From assembly GCF_021155765.1 (NCBI RefSeq), contig NC_060109.1, positions 3,621,001 through 3,685,000 on the forward strand: a stretch of 64,000 bases of DNA, read 5' to 3'. Source of the stretch: Diprion similis (taxonomy: Eukaryota > Arthropoda > Insecta > Hymenoptera > Diprionidae). Shown here piece by piece: positions 9,931 to 22,886 of the stretch; the stretch's first letter is position 1, and every line of letters begins with the position of its first letter. Below the pieces are notes generated by a model. That model had not been told where the DNA came from. It did no database searches and worked only from the letters and a program-made list of their open reading frames with translations. Made by a program: the position numbers and the translations under genes.

Positions 9931-12900
9931 AGTATGCGCATACACGTGAGATATGGAGTCCACTTCTTGATCGACGTTCAGTCTCCAAGAATGTTAACTT
10001 CAATGCTGGATCTCGCGTTAGTCGATGCATGCACATGCGCTAAAAATACGCTGAAAAAACTTTCCCCGTGCTCACGTCTATTACACCATCACAATACGTA
10101 CAGTAATAAAGCTACATAAAACAATACACCGTTTACGGTACTTCATAATATACACAGTGAGTCAGTACAAAGTCCGAGAATAGAAGGAGCTTAGTTGATC
10201 AATTAACGCCACGCGACAGCCCGTCAGCTGCAACTTCAACATTAATATCAATGTAAATAAGGAGCAAATCTATACCACCGTTTCGAAAATATGTGACATA
10301 GTCTGCTGCTCTAATAATAATGATATGAGGTGATACTGATACGAGACGATGCCTATTGATCAAGTGAGCTCTTTCTATACTCGGAGTTTGTACTGACGTG
10401 CTTTGTAAAATTTCAACATATTTGAAGTTTCGAAATCGATGAAATCACGGCGAAATAACTTAAATCTTTGGTTCAGTGACAATATACGTGTAATAATAAT
10501 ACACAGATATTAAAGCTCAGAAGCTAATGTATTTAAAATTCAATAAATATAGGTAATGAAAAACTGGATGTCAAAAGGAATTGAAAGAACTTATGTTAGG
10601 TACACAGTTTCTCCAGATCTAACCCTGACGGCACAAAAATATTTCAGAAAAATTTCAAATACATAACACTCTTATTATACCGTGATTCATGTTAAGTACT
10701 CAAACATTAAAGCTATATTTCATACTATTCTGTCCTATCTCTACATAAAAAAACCGGTCAAGTGTGAGTAGAACTTGCGCCTTGAGGTTTCCGTGCAAAC
10801 TTAATTTTTTTTTATGTGATATGACTACAAGTCAACTGTTTTCGGATTTTTCCTTTACTTGTGCTGTGACACCTTACTTTTCTCGAAATTTCATGATTTT
10901 AGATCAACGAGAAGTAACCTATAGGTTTTGTTGCATCAAAATATGCGACATTTTTTACACTTCAAGAGACCATAGATCTTAGTATTTTATACTAATTTCA
11001 ATTTAATACCTTGACCTATTCCTGAGAAAATGGCTCTTGATAGACAGACAGACTGATAGATAGACGGACAACAAAGTGTTATACGAAAGAGGTACGAAAA
11101 TGTCCCTCAAAATGACATTACTCGTTGATGTCGGTGGTGAATGATTGAAAAAATCAGTATACCGGCTATCTTATTCTAGATTAAGAGGATCTCTTTTCTT
11201 CCAGTCTTGCATGATGATATATCAGCAAAAGAATGAAGAAGAGCCATTTATTAGACTGTCAAACTCAACAATGAAATCTCGAAACAGTTGTTTCCCGATC
11301 CGTAAATCTTAAAATCACGATACACGTCGATTTGGGGGGAGCTGTATTGACGAATCAGTCGCTCAATTTTACACATATCCAAAAACAATGTTGTTCTACA
11401 CCATGAATTCCTATGATTGGACTACTACGAGTGACAGAAATACTTTTTGTGTCGTTATTCTGCCATGAAATGAAAAGATTTTCGGATATTTTTTTTCCAC
11501 ATAGCATTACTTAGAATTGCGCTATTTTCGATTAAGTATTACATTTTCGCGTTAGTAATGCGTATTTGGCTCCGATAATAGCCAAAGTAAGTTATTTTTC
11601 TTGGTTGATAGAGTCTTATAGCATCTTCCCAAGATATATTTGAAACATTTTTACAAAATGTGTGTTGTCTGGGGAAGTTCTGGAAGTAATCTATTCTATC
11701 GGTATTAGCTTTAGTATTGAAGTAGATCACTTCAATATTATGTGGATTTTCACATTTTAGTCTTAGTTTAGTATAAACTATGGGATGATGTTGAGATGGT
11801 GATATAGCTCTCCTAGTTCCGCTTGAGCTCCTTCAGATACGCCAAAGCCAAAGTTTGTAGAAAAGAAGAAAAAAAAATAAAACATAACGATGGAGCGTCA
11901 TAATAATTTAACAAACAAAATTCTTCGCAATGATGGCTATTTCTATCAACAATCGTCTGAACAAGTTTAATAAGTCATCCTTGAAAACGAGTTTTTGCAC
12001 CATGCACTGTATAAAATTGGCGGTATTAAAATTGACCAAAAGTGGCCGCTAGGGACTACCACAACACAATTTTTGTGGTTAATTGAGAACTTGAACGTCA
12101 TATAGTGTCAGATTGACGACAGGTAATATTAGATTGAAATAAAATAGTGTTAAATTGATACCAAAAAATATTCTATATACGTACACATCGCATGTTTTGG
12201 AGTCGATGAATTGCTTTAACACCTTATGTGAAGTTGCTTTTGATTTTAGAGCTGCCCGGGTGATTACAATATTTAGGATGAGAATGGATTCACGATGGCT
12301 TGTTTCACTGAGCATACTTTGTACCGTTTCTGTTTTGCTGAATTGTTATCTATATGTAATAAAATTCATCTGTTCAAACAAGGCAAACCCAAGCGTTGAA
12401 CTCCAAAAATAGTGAACGGACGGTATTTGAATGGCAAAAGTATTATTATCTTTATCACTCTCAGTTGAATGTTTTCAACTTAAATTTATAAATCATTAAA
12501 TGAAAAAAGAGAAAATACAAGGACATATGTAGTACATATTTCTGAACCAAATTTCTTCGAAAAACTGTAAATTTCACGATTAGTTACAAGTCAATCCGGA
12601 TATTTTCGAATGGTATAGCGTCTTTGTATACCACAGGCCTTGCTTTTCCGTAGGGCCTTATTTTTTATCCCATCATAGTTTAGAAGTTTGATGTATTGCA
12701 TTTTTTATGTATTTATTACGTTATAGGTGAAAGACATTAATCAAAAAACATGTCAAATTCAAAATTTTAATACTTATATAATTCAACCATCCAACACATA
12801 AATGATTTATCCGTTAAAAGAATAACCATTCCGTTATTCGGTATACTGTTCTTATAATTGTTCGCATCGAGAACAAGATAGTGGTTCTGGATGTTTTTAT

Positions 12901-15240
12901 CTGAAAAGATTTTACAATATTTTGTTTTCTTCTATGTGACTTATACTTTTTCCGATAATCAGTAAACTTACAGAATTTTTTCAAACGTAGTGGCTCAAAA
13001 TCCCAGTGTTATTATATAAAACGAAACATTGAAATACGTAGTATATTAATAAGGTTAAATAATTTACTATGTGAAGAATTGTAAGTCACAAGAAAATCGG
13101 TGATTTTACGATCAGTGGTTATACAAACTGGGTATGTTATGCTCTTGTTTCTGTATTCATTTCTTGAAGATGTCGCTGTAAACACTGAACAATCATGCGA
13201 GAATTCAATGCTGGATGTAGCACAGAAAACTGAAATTTCTATAAGAGAAAAATAATCATAAACAAAACGTGTTCACTTTACGTGATAAAAGATGACAGAG
13301 AATACAGAAAAAGATATTTCTATTCTCTTCGAAAAAATGTATCCATGTTTCACGGGGTGTAGTTATAGTACGTACTTTTAGTAACTTGGACTCTGTAAGC
13401 TTTTCTTGTATAGATCATTCGTATTTTGATATAAAAAGTAATATGCGAATCATCGACATTAATCATGCAAATAATAAGCTTTCTTGTAATTCGTAATAAG
13501 AGTGTATAGTTAAATAATGTTGCCATCTGAAATTTTCGCAAAAATTTTTTTTTCTGAAAACAACAAAACCGAATAACATTAGTATAAAACCAAATACGAA
13601 ACGAGTTCGTACACTAAAACGACGTGAATTTGAGCCTTCCTTGAATGGCCAGGAGCAATGAATTTTACTGCTTACGCAGAAAACGACTGACTGCTGAAAA
13701 CATACATTTATAAAGATACAGTTTTATAATCTCAACGGCAACTATCGCTGTCATTCCAATGCCACGGTGCTACGGTTTACCGCATTCTCTTCTACCCTCA
13801 TGATTCATAATCAAATATTTCTGACTTCCTCGTACATACCAACGTCTTTCAAATAATTTAAAGATTTTATTGTTCTAACTTTACGCTTGTCGCGTAAAAT
13901 GATTTACAACATAAAATGAATTCACAACCGTAGAAAAAAAACAACGAAAGCTGTATGTACTGTAAATTAAACCTCTATTTCCACAAGTATTACTTAAGTG
14001 TTAGCGGTAAGTCGAAACGGACTTTGAACAGAGAACATAGTGTGAATGTGGCTTTTACATGTGGACACAATAGCTCAGAAGGTAATAATTGTTTCTTCGA
14101 TTAACATTATAATATTAGTATAATCGATTGTAACCTGATGCCTCTGTAAAAGCACATGTTAACACTCAATCTAGATAGTAGTTGTTAATAATAATAAAAT
14201 ACGTATTTTGTACATTGCGTTTGAACTGCTGCTACAGCCATAGGCGGCAGTTTAGGCCTTGTTGATATTTGATAGTGACAAGTTTGGAAGTGATGCATAA
14301 CGTAATAGTAGTATACGAATAATAAAATCCATGTATCCATATTGATAAATGAAATAATGTACTATGATATACTATAAAACATGCTTTAACGTTTATCAGT
14401 CTATACTTTTTGACGAGTCATATTAGTTGCGCATTTTTCATTTAGTGCCGAGCGCCATTTGTGTGATATTAATTTATACGTTAATAATTATAACCTCAAT
14501 CCAGCTGGGTCAAGTTAGTGGAATCACCTTACACCCGGCAATTGTAATAACGATATCGTGTGAAAAATAGATATTATCCCAAGTAGAAATTTTGAGTGGG
14601 CGTTAAGTAAGGGGCTGGCCAATTTGGTCCTGGTCGGGACCGGTGCTGACACAGTAACTGACCATCGCATCACCTAGGTAAGAATTTCAGGGCTGAAGGA
14701 CATGCAAAACCGTCTTCCCTTTGCCGAATCACCTACAGGTTGTAACGTTCAATCACCAGGCAGGTATGTAATCCTGTAAACGGCACATAGCTTTCCATAT
14801 GCTTTGACCTTTACATTTGGTCAGGCCCACACCCATCCGGATTCTTGACGCTGAACAGCAAGGTAAATAGCAAAAGAACCAGAAAAATCACATATCGAAC
14901 GTCTGAAATCATTTGGAATAAACAAACTAAATCGGAATTAACGACTTGTGATTGCATCATCTCACCCTTAAACTCAAAGAAAATTCCTAATTTTGGGTAA
15001 AAAATCTTCAAATCCTCAACAGGAAACTTGAAGAGTTACATATACGTGGGACAGCTGAAACTATAGAGTTATATTTATAAGAATTTTCTGTACGTATGAA
15101 ACTGAATTTCATTGGATAACCATTGTATATCTATAATGTCTTTTGTATTACGGAGTAAAAGTATGATGAGTTTCTCTGTTATAGAGCTTATTGAATCGTA
15201 TAATCTTATTGATTGTATACTCTTATATCATTCGCAATAC
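9931..15240. other. Intergenic, nothing recognised
   Basis: About 5 kb of AT-rich sequence. Short open frames on both strands (for example 10764-10982 +, 12155-12412 +) show no family signature. At 14811-14912 (-) a short frame starts MISDVRYVIFLVLLLFTLLF and looks like a signal peptide or membrane helix, followed by CGPDQM and a stop; it has no supporting context. Confidence 0.45.
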
Positions 15241-15679
15241 AAAGAGAGTTCTGGACCAATTAGTGTTAGTGCGTGTACGTATCAGTTATGTTAGTGGTAG
15301 TTTAGACCGAAGATCAAAAATCACGCTGCTTTATCAACAATCTCGCTGTCATCCCCTTTACGAATGGTCGAAGTATAACGGAGACGCAAGCCCTTCTGTT
15401 CCTCCTACGACCAGCCTGTCCATCTCAGGAATGTTCTGGTTGACCTTGAGCGGCTTCCGGTGCGACATGAAACACTCAACATTTCATAATTAATAGTTCC
15501 GAAAATTATTTTCGCTAACCCAGATGCCTGTGTGATATCAATCACCCAACATTCTTTCCCTATGATATCAGCCACGTGACATTCCTTCTCCCAACCAAGT
15601 TCCAAATGCATGTGGTTAGGATGTAACAAAAGTCAGAACTGGAAAGTTCAGCGTCAGTCTGAAGCTGTTCTTCCTGCGA

Positions 15680-16066
15680 ATGAAAAGTACTTCCCAACAA
15701 CGTGAATTAAAAAAGCGACTAGAACTATTGATAAAGAATATAGACGAAGTGAAACATCTGCTGCGAATCAAATCTAAACTGAATGGTCTCACAAGAGAAT
15801 TTGGCCAAATGAATATTAACCGTTAGAATCATGGATGTCACAAAATAGAACGAAGAGGCACGGTTGGAGACGTTTCTTCTTTTGAAGAAGCTGACCGATC
15901 TTGAGGCGTACTTCGATTATCGAGTAAGTGGAATTTGTCCGGTCAAGACAAAATTTGGAGACAAAATAGTGATGGATCTGAGGGACACATTTAAAGTATA
16001 TATACCGAATCGACTAATGAAAGCCACACGAAGACGAAGAACTCTTTCAGAGGATGACGACAGCTA
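15680..16066 (+). pseudogene. Fragments of small element-type proteins
   Basis: One frame reads ELKKRLELLIKNIDEVKHLL and ends at a stop near 15826. A second, shifted frame at 15864-16067 reads DLEAYFDYRVSGICPVKTKF, then VMDLRDTFKVYIPNRL, and ends in a basic tail with DDDS. The pattern 'K-TKFG, hydrophobic strand, F-VY-PNRL' resembles small proteins that recur beside DUF8207-type ORFs in arthropod repeats. That link is from memory and uncertain. The position just upstream of the DUF8207-like remnant at 17.3 kb supports a common degraded element. Confidence 0.4.
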
Positions 16067-16160
16067 GCAACGAGAGGAGATTGCATTCGCGCTATTTGGG
16101 CGAATCGTACAACCAAATTGAATTCATTAACGTGTGAACAATTTCTAAAACCTTATACAT

Positions 16161-16979
16161 TGTGACGAGGTGAAGGGCCTCGCACTTAATTTGGGAAAGG
16201 ATGAGGGCGGCGAGAGACACAGTGGAGAAAGAGAACTTGGACGTCGATGCAGGAGAAAAACATGATGAGTGTATTTTTGAAGATAACAGACCCAACTCTA
16301 GCTGACAAAAGGGGAATCCCGCGTGGCGGCCGGTCACGCCCCGGTCGATTAGCGTGTCTCTTAAGGGCTAAGTGTACTTGTAACTAGTGTGGACAGTCGA
16401 GTGTGAGTGTGGATGTGTGTGTGGGTGTGCAAGTGTATGAAGGGAAGAAAGGGATGACGTTTCGTTGGTAAAAAAAAGGATGGTGGAATTGGTGGTCCGC
16501 TCATTGAAGGTAGAAGTCTGACCTTGTTCTCCAGAGATGCACCTTCCTTCGTGATTCCATCCTTTTCTTCTCTCTTTCCTTTTTTGGTTTTATAATTTGG
16601 ATGCGCTGGGCCCGTATCGTTTCGGCGTAGGAACTCTGCACTCTTCAGTGAACTCTGCTCATGGCCGAACCGTGTGTTCGGGGGAGTTCGTGTTGGCTCG
16701 GCCTTATTCGGCCTGGCTTCGCAGGTTTCGGGCTTATTGTAACGTGCATATGGTGAATCAACGTCTCAATATATTATGTACTTAACAATCCTTTTAATAT
16801 CAAATAAAACGTCTGAAATTATATACGTTTTTCCACTTACCGTTGTACTTTCCTCCCAGTAGCTGTAACGTGAACTTCTCGCTGAGGCTGGAGTAGACTT
16901 AAAGACAGCTGCATTAGCGTACGGTTAAAGCCTCGGGACCTGCGAAGTCGGGTTACTATCGCTCTTGAAATGCAAAACA
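16161..16979 (+). mobile_element. Candidate LTR (solo or relic), gypsy-like ends
   Basis: The segment opens TGTGACGAGGTGAAGGGCCT and can be closed at a CA at 16978-16979, followed by TAATTGGGTTCGAG, which resembles the start of a gypsy-type internal region. It is G-rich and has strand-skewed composition. No second copy is seen in the window, and I could not confirm a target duplication. The right-hand boundary is a guess. Confidence 0.35.
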
Positions 16980-17341
16980 TAATTGGGTTCGAGTACAGCT
17001 CCGGCAAAGATGGGAAGCATAGTTGTGCTTGGTACTTATTGTGACCTGTATTTAACCTATAACCTATTTGTTCATTAGTCTATCGTTTAAGAGATTGCGT
17101 ACACCGTACACATTGTCCAATTCACTTTTCCTCATCTCATTTCCAATAATTTCGAAATACTATAATGGTACTCGGTTTTGTCAACAAGTCTTTCTTGTGA
17201 TCGACAAAAATAGTGAACTCACCCAAGTACGATACAGGCAAGGGTTCATACCTTTTGTCAGCCTGGAAAGTATTAAAATCACGCGTATCGAAGAGAGAGA
17301 TGCAACAACGTTGCAGACGCAGTTGTGTCAACATGCGAAGC

Positions 17342-18233
17342 ACCGAAATTCCTAAGCAAAAAGAAGTCCTACATCAGATCGCTAAGTAAGTGCAGCGCGA
17401 CGTTAAAACACAGATTGCTCAAGTCGGACAAGGAATCTAAGGAATCTTAGGAATTGAGAAACGTTTTGAAATCAGTAGTGACTCCGTTGCAAGAACTGGT
17501 GAATGTTACAAAAGATAAGAAACCTGTCAAACAAGAACTGGAAGAAATTAAAAAACCAATAAATCAGATGAAAAATGAAACGAAAGATGGCAGAATCTCG
17601 GAGATCGATGCTTCCTTTACTTCGGTAGAAGATGAAGTAATCACAGAAACACCCAGTTACAAAACTGAGAACGAGTATTTCGAAATTATGAAAGATGACG
17701 AGAGGAAAAGTGAATTGGACAACGTGTACGATGTACACAATCTTTCAAACGATAGACTAATGATCGGTGATTTGTTGATAAGTTTTAAGAGTAACCGCAT
17801 CCGTATAGGTGATACGCTTTACCAAAAAACGAAAGGTTTGCCGAAACTTTTGTTCAAAACAATCCAGACAGGCCTTATGTGAGCTCCGCAGATTAGGAAA
17901 ATTATAGATACATAATCCTTACAACGAACAAAAATATAAAGTATTACCATCTGATGGAGCTATTCGAAGCGATAACACTTACAAATTAGAAAATGTCGTT
18001 GCTGAATTGGTAGATGATTTCTCATCACCTCAGCGAAAGGGTAAGGATCTACTTCCGCCAGTTATGATCACTCGACAAGGTGTTCAAACGAAATACGTTT
18101 TCTGGAATGATCCAAACAAATTAGTGTAACGTCATCATCTACTGTAACATCTCAGGCGGCGGGAAACCCGCATCACAACAACGAAATAATGTCCAGTATC
18201 GAAGAACTACGCAAAGCAGGAATCATTTATTAA
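17342..18233 (+). pseudogene. DUF8207-like element protein, broken by frameshifts
   Basis: The open part (17454-17882) runs from a lysine-rich, probably coiled-coil region to ERKSELDNVYDVHNLSNDRL, IGDLLISFKSNRIRIGD and TKGLPKLLF. After a frameshift the reading continues ENYRYIILTTNKNIKYYH (about 17897), then KGKDLLPPVMITRQGV and YVFWNDPNKLV (to about 18126), and after another shift AAGNPHHNNEIMSSIEELRK to a stop at 18231-18233. This order (display of a short beta-rich unit, a TKGL..LLF motif, a 'W-DP-LV' motif and the terminal 'GN-HNNEI..IEELR.AGII') matches the DUF8207 proteins I remember from arthropod and other invertebrate repeats, sometimes near Maverick-type elements. At least two frame changes and one internal stop show that it is dead. 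Its function in the element is unknown. Confidence 0.6.
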
Positions 18234-18479
18234 GCAGCTTCCATCATTTTGCATTCATTTTCGAGAGCTTCCAGAAATTGTAAAATTTCTTCAATAGTTT
18301 TCTGAGGATTTCAAAAGTTTCGATCCATTTCCAGAAGGTTGACAGAAATTCTAAACGTTTTAGAAAGTGTTGACAAAAGATACAAAAAGTTTTCAGAAAT
18401 TGACAAAAGTTCCGAAAAAGTTTGTGAAAAGTTTGTAAGTTTATAAATGCTGAACCATTCCTGCCATTTCGCACAGTTC

Positions 18480-19200
18480 AAAGATGAAGCACCAACACCT
18501 TTACATTGAAAGAATTGGCTGTGATTTCACTCGAATCGAAAGTACAACCTTCAACGTTTCTTTTTCAAGCTACCCTGCGAATGAGATTTTCTATACGTAA
18601 AATGTAAAAGCCAAGATTCATGATTGCAATGAAATTTTCACGGCCTAACTTGGAGCTGTGGAAAGATACCGTTCCGGAAAGTTGCCTGGACAATTGAATA
18701 CTAGCTGTGCAAAAGCTCACACTGTGTACGTAAAAGGAGCAGAGAAAAGATATGGGTATATGGCATAAAATTGTACCCAAAGTCAAATAATCGATTTACT
18801 GGGCTGTGCATCGTTTCGAAAAATGCAAAAAACTTCAGCTGCACCTGTACGATGTGATGCGCATCCAATACCCAACGCAAACTATGCAGCTTCAAACGCC
18901 ATCTTACTTCAAAATTGGTTACTGAATCATCACGCTATAACAGAGAGCGAGGCTGAGCGATTTATACACTTGTGCAAGTTGTGCATACACTTGAAGCTGG
19001 TTGTGATACTGTTGCGTTCCCAGAACCAGTGGTACCTGACCTATACCGAATTTATGATCATCACAACATTCTAAATGGATTGGCAGACAATGAAATTGAT
19101 GAACTATGTAGTCACACTAGTCATGCGTTTAGATGCGATAACAAGAGGCGACCCAGCTTTCGTCGGATTTGAAGATTTACTCATGAAGATGACTTACGAT
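18480..19200 (+). pseudogene. Coding-like remnants downstream of DUF8207 fragment
   Basis: Several short frames in the same direction have coding-like codon use but are broken by stops and shifts. One reads LGCASFRKMQKTSAAPVRCD and NAILLQNWLLNHHAITESEA (about 18800-18960). The next, in another frame, reads AFPEPVVPDLYRIYDHHNIL and LADNEIDELCSHT (about 19008-19130). I do not recognise the family. Position and decay state suggest further genes of the same element as the DUF8207-like pseudogene. Confidence 0.35.
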
Positions 19201-19649
19201 GAGTCATCCGATATTTGGAGGCACGTACATACCATAAATAAATGAATAATCTGTTTTTTGCTACACGGTCTTAAACTATCTTGCGCATTTTTTCCTGTTG
19301 ACCTCTGTTATTTCATGTTTAATTGTTGATGTAAAAACGTTACAGCTTACAATTTCCATATTAAGAAACAATCCTGTTGTTTGGAGATTTGACGATAGAT
19401 AGAATTAGTGATAGAGGATAGGAGTGAGTGAATCTGGATGATGATTGAAAGTATTTGATTATTAACGAAAAAAAGAAATTCTTTATTTGCGCACACGATA
19501 CGAACCGTATTGCTATATAGAGATCAGAAAAACAACTGAGATTTTTGTTGACAAGAAAATACATAGATTATGCACAGATTATTACACAGATATGATTTTG
19601 CAACAGTAGACAACACGTGAAATAGACAACTGATCAGTTTCAAACCGCG

Positions 19650-19884
19650 AGATGGGTAAGCGGTGAGATTTGAGGTAGAGACGAACAGGTAAACATTGCA
19701 TGCAAGTGAGTCAGGATGTATCAGGAAGATTTTAAACAGCGAGTGAAATGAGACTAAAATGAGCGCGATACGATGCTTTCATTCGAACTGATCGAGTTCG
19801 CTTTTGAAAATCATCGTAAGACATACACTCACACCCACGTGCAATGTTTACCTGTCCGTCTCTACCTTAAATCTTGCCGCTTTT
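19650..19884. repeat. Inverted repeat with ~50-bp arms
   Basis: GGTAGAGACGAACAGGTAAA near 19673 pairs with TTTACCTGTCCGTCTCTACC near 19848-19867. Pairing extends on both sides (AGCGGTGAGATTTGA with TTAAATCTTGCCGC). The spacer is about 120 bp. This is probably the two ends of a small non-autonomous element. Confidence 0.6.
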
Positions 19885-20163
19885 CTGTATCACGCCGTGT
19901 GAAAAATCAATAAATTATAAGTGAAAACTATCGACTTATAGTAACCAAATTATATATTACAGTAACCAAATAAAATCTCAGTACCAAGCTCAACTGTGAT
20001 TCCCATCCTTGATCGAATTTTAGGTGTTTTTTGGAACGCTATAAAAAAAGCAATAAATATTTTTATCTCTCTTTTCAGATTAAATGTAACTTATATTAAC
20101 AATAAAAGAAATATTACAGATATAAATATATTGCGCGTATATTCTGTTCTTGTGATATACGAA

Positions 20164-20434
20164 TGTAAGAAAGAAGTGTGCTAAAATAAAAAGTCTATTT
20201 CGATTACTCGATAACGTTTAACACTTATGATTATATTTAGTTGGTCCGTTAAATTTGTGGTCGGTTAAAATAAAGAATTTTTATCAAATGGGACCGAGCT
20301 GTAGACTAGAGAATCCCTCTCGGAATACCCAAAAGATATTATTTGTATATGTAAGAAAGAAGTGGGCTAAAATAAAGAGTCGATTTCGATTACTCGATAA
20401 CGTTTAACACTTATGATTATATTTTGTTGGGTTC
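20164..20434 (+). repeat. Direct repeat, two ~82-bp copies 186 bp apart
   Basis: TGTAAGAAAGAAGTGTGCTA at 20164 and TGTAAGAAAGAAGTGGGCTA at 20350 begin two copies that share the whole run through CGATTACTCGATAACGTTTA and ATGATTATATTT. There are only a few differences. This is a partial duplication of unknown origin, possibly sub-repeats of one element end. Confidence 0.7.
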
Positions 20435-20599
20435 CTGTTGCAGAATTAATAGGACGATTCAAGTCGTGTACACAGTCAACTGGGGATCATCTTGCGTGGA
20501 GGGGGGCGGAAGGCGTAGTTTTAGGAGGAAATGATTTTTAATTCTTTTGTGAATAGATAAGATATAGATAAATCCAGATGCCAAATTCCGCATTGATTC

Positions 20600-21450
20600 A
20601 TTGCATAGTTTCTTCTCCAGAATATGAGAAAAAAGTGATGAATTTAGCGAAAAAAATAATCCTCCCTGCTTTTGGTATAAACCATAGGACCTATATTTTA
20701 ATATATTTTACCTGCTCCAAATTATGCCGAGCTTCCAGGAATCGTTCATATGTTTCATGGTTGATTATGTACCATTCATCAGAAGTATTTTCACCTTGTT
20801 TGACATCTTCTCTCCATCCATAGACACTTCGTTTGTTTTTCAACCGAGAGAGTCCGTGCGCTTGCAAGGACTTCAAACTCTATTTCGAATGAGCTGCTGC
20901 GATAACAACTGCTCTTCGTTTGTACGATAGACCCATAATCCACGGGTGCTGGCTTGAATTCTTCAGCCACACAGTCCTCATCATCTCCTGGTACGCCTTC
21001 ACGCTATATAGAGGATCATTTGAGACCTTTCTCCACGTTGTACAGGAAACCAAAATAATGCCCTGCACACAAACAAAACTTACCGTTACATATCTCTGCA
21101 GTTCATCCACCTTACTGACGGCGATAAACCCATCCACATGAATTATATGTCTATCTGTCAGCATTTCGTTTCAAAAAAACCTCTTCCGTCGCCATAGATT
21201 CCGCGGAAATTTCACTCAGAGGTGCGTCGGTAAGCAGATTCAAATCCTGAAGCAAGCTTCGAGTATATCTGATGGTTTTAGTGATAATACCCGGCCTTCG
21301 TTTACTCATCATTCTCTTCTATTTCCGATAGATTTTCTTCTGAACCGACACTTGTTTCGGCCATTTCACAATTCTTTGTTTCTGACTGACTTTTTGCCGT
21401 AGCAGCATTATTTCTTCTATTTCACGGTTTTCTACTTGCGATAAATTTTA
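20600..21450 (-). pseudogene. Broken minus-strand coding remnant, family unknown
   Basis: On the minus strand a frame with coding-like composition reads CEMAETSVGSEENLSEIEEN and stops. After a shift it continues TRSLLQDLNLLTDAPLSEIS and ATEEVFLKRNADR (stop near 21154). Another shifted frame follows with KVDELQRYVTVSFVCV and WRKVSNDPLYSVKAYQ (about 21110-20980), then ENTSDEWYIINHETYERFLE near 20770. This is a decayed gene of an element or an old gene copy. I do not recognise its domain. It is antiparallel to the DUF8207-like remnant. Confidence 0.35.
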
Positions 21451-21862
21451 TCTCGCAGCGCTGTTATACCCAAAGTATTCATCTGCAGAACTGACTGCCT
21501 CAACATCTGAAATTCCGTTAGGCTTTGTATAAAAAAGGGATAGGGTATAAGTGAGGACGAGGAATGCAGATAGCGAACCCGACTTAGAGTATATGAAGTA
21601 ACGGCTCGAACATTTTAAAATTCATATCATAATCCAAAATAATGAACTGCTGTTTCTTGTGAAGGACGTTGTAATTTCTGCTCCTGTAACATTTTTTCTG
21701 CGTGAAAAATAAAATAAAAAGTAAAAAAAAAAAAAAAATGAACAAATAAGATGACAATGAATCATAAGAAACGAAAATTGTAAAAAAAATTTTTTAATAA
21801 ATATCGAATAAATAAAATAATAATGAATAATTAGACGATATTTCACAAACCATACAATTTGT
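21451..21862. other. AT-rich spacer, nothing recognised
   Basis: Contains an A-run of about 16 at 21723-21738 and otherwise no coding or repeat structure that I can support. Confidence 0.4.
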
Positions 21863-22644
21863 TTGGTGAAACTCGGCCCAAAAGGGGCCGAGAGTAGCTC
21901 AGGCCCAGGAGCTACGGGGAAGCGGCCAGTGGAGGCTGGAGGGTGGTTATCGCCACCTCGGGCTACCCTGGGGCCACCCTCAGCTTCGAGCGGGGTGACC
22001 TGGTGGTGCGGGCGCTGGAAGAGGCGCTGGACTCTATCCTGGAAGGGGAGGAAGTCCCGCGCTTCGAGCGGAGCCGGCATGACCAGGACGTCCTATAGGT
22101 CGTGTACTCGGACTAGGCAACGCAGACTTGGTTGCGTCGGACCATCCCGTCTTTGGCACCTTGCGCAGGGGCTTCCCTTCAAATTTTGGAAAGGGAGCAA
22201 CTGCTCAGGCTCATGAGGATAATGGTCTTCATCCCCGGTATACGGGTGGAAACGAAGACCATCACGGGGAGGCTGAAGCGCCAAAACACCGGTCTCCAGA
22301 CCCACCTTGAGAGGGTTTGGGACAGGAAGGACGGACCCACGTCCGTCCATCTGGCGTTGGGCGTTGACGCCAAATCAAGGGAGTTGCTGAGGGAGAGGGG
22401 ACTCGTGGCCCACTTCAACCTGGGGCGTATCTCCATTGAAGAGGGCCGCCCGGAGACGGAGAAGGGACCGGGGAACCCCCCAACAACAAGCAAAGAGGTC
22501 GAGGAAGCGTCGCGGGGGAGTACACCAGCGCCGGCAACGGCAACTGGGCCCTTCTGCGCCGCTGCCCCGACAAAATACGTGGCTCCATCAAGCTCGGGGA
22601 CAAGGGGCGTGTACTCCGCCCAGGGCGCGAATGGCACCGCGTGA
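21863..22644 (+). pseudogene. Non-LTR retrotransposon ORF1 (gag-like), broken
   Basis: GC-rich sequence, sharply different from its flanks, reads GDLVVRALEEALDSILEGEE (about 21988-22047) and, after a stop and frame change, LEREQLLRLMRIMVFIPGIR, TGRLKRQNTGLQTHLERVWD and SRELLRERGLVAHFNLGRIS (22185-22434), ending at 22644. This is the nucleic-acid-binding ORF1 type that precedes a Jockey/R1-class ORF2. Stops and shifts show that it is inactive. Several long antisense frames here are shadows caused by the high GC content. Confidence 0.6.
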
Positions 22645-22886
22645 GGAAAAGGAGGCTGCGCCGTGAGGTCCAGAGGTTTTCCCCTAAGGTCCACGAGCTC
22701 AGCAGAACTCGAAGTGAAAGCGTATGGGCAGGGTCACAAAGGACACTGCCGGATGAGCCCCCGCACCAGTAGAACGGTCGCAGGGGCACCAGCCAGCTGG
22801 GGACCCTGCGGACAAGGGAGAAGAGGGAACTCGGTAACCAGACACCCTCACCCCCCGAAACAGCAAAGCTGACATCCCACGGTTCA

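Noticed and set aside
12155..12412. Small frame with a membrane-helix-like segment (LVSLSILCTVSVLLNC)
   Set aside because: A hydrophobic run is common in AT-rich DNA; an opposite-strand frame is equally open and no homology is recognised.
14811..15011. Signal-peptide-like short minus-strand frame
   Set aside because: A possible secreted peptide, but nothing recognisable follows the helix; not enough to call a gene.
16985..17010. tRNA-like B box (GGGTTCGAGTAC)
   Set aside because: No matching A box or cloverleaf could be drawn around it; it more likely belongs to the LTR-adjacent sequence.
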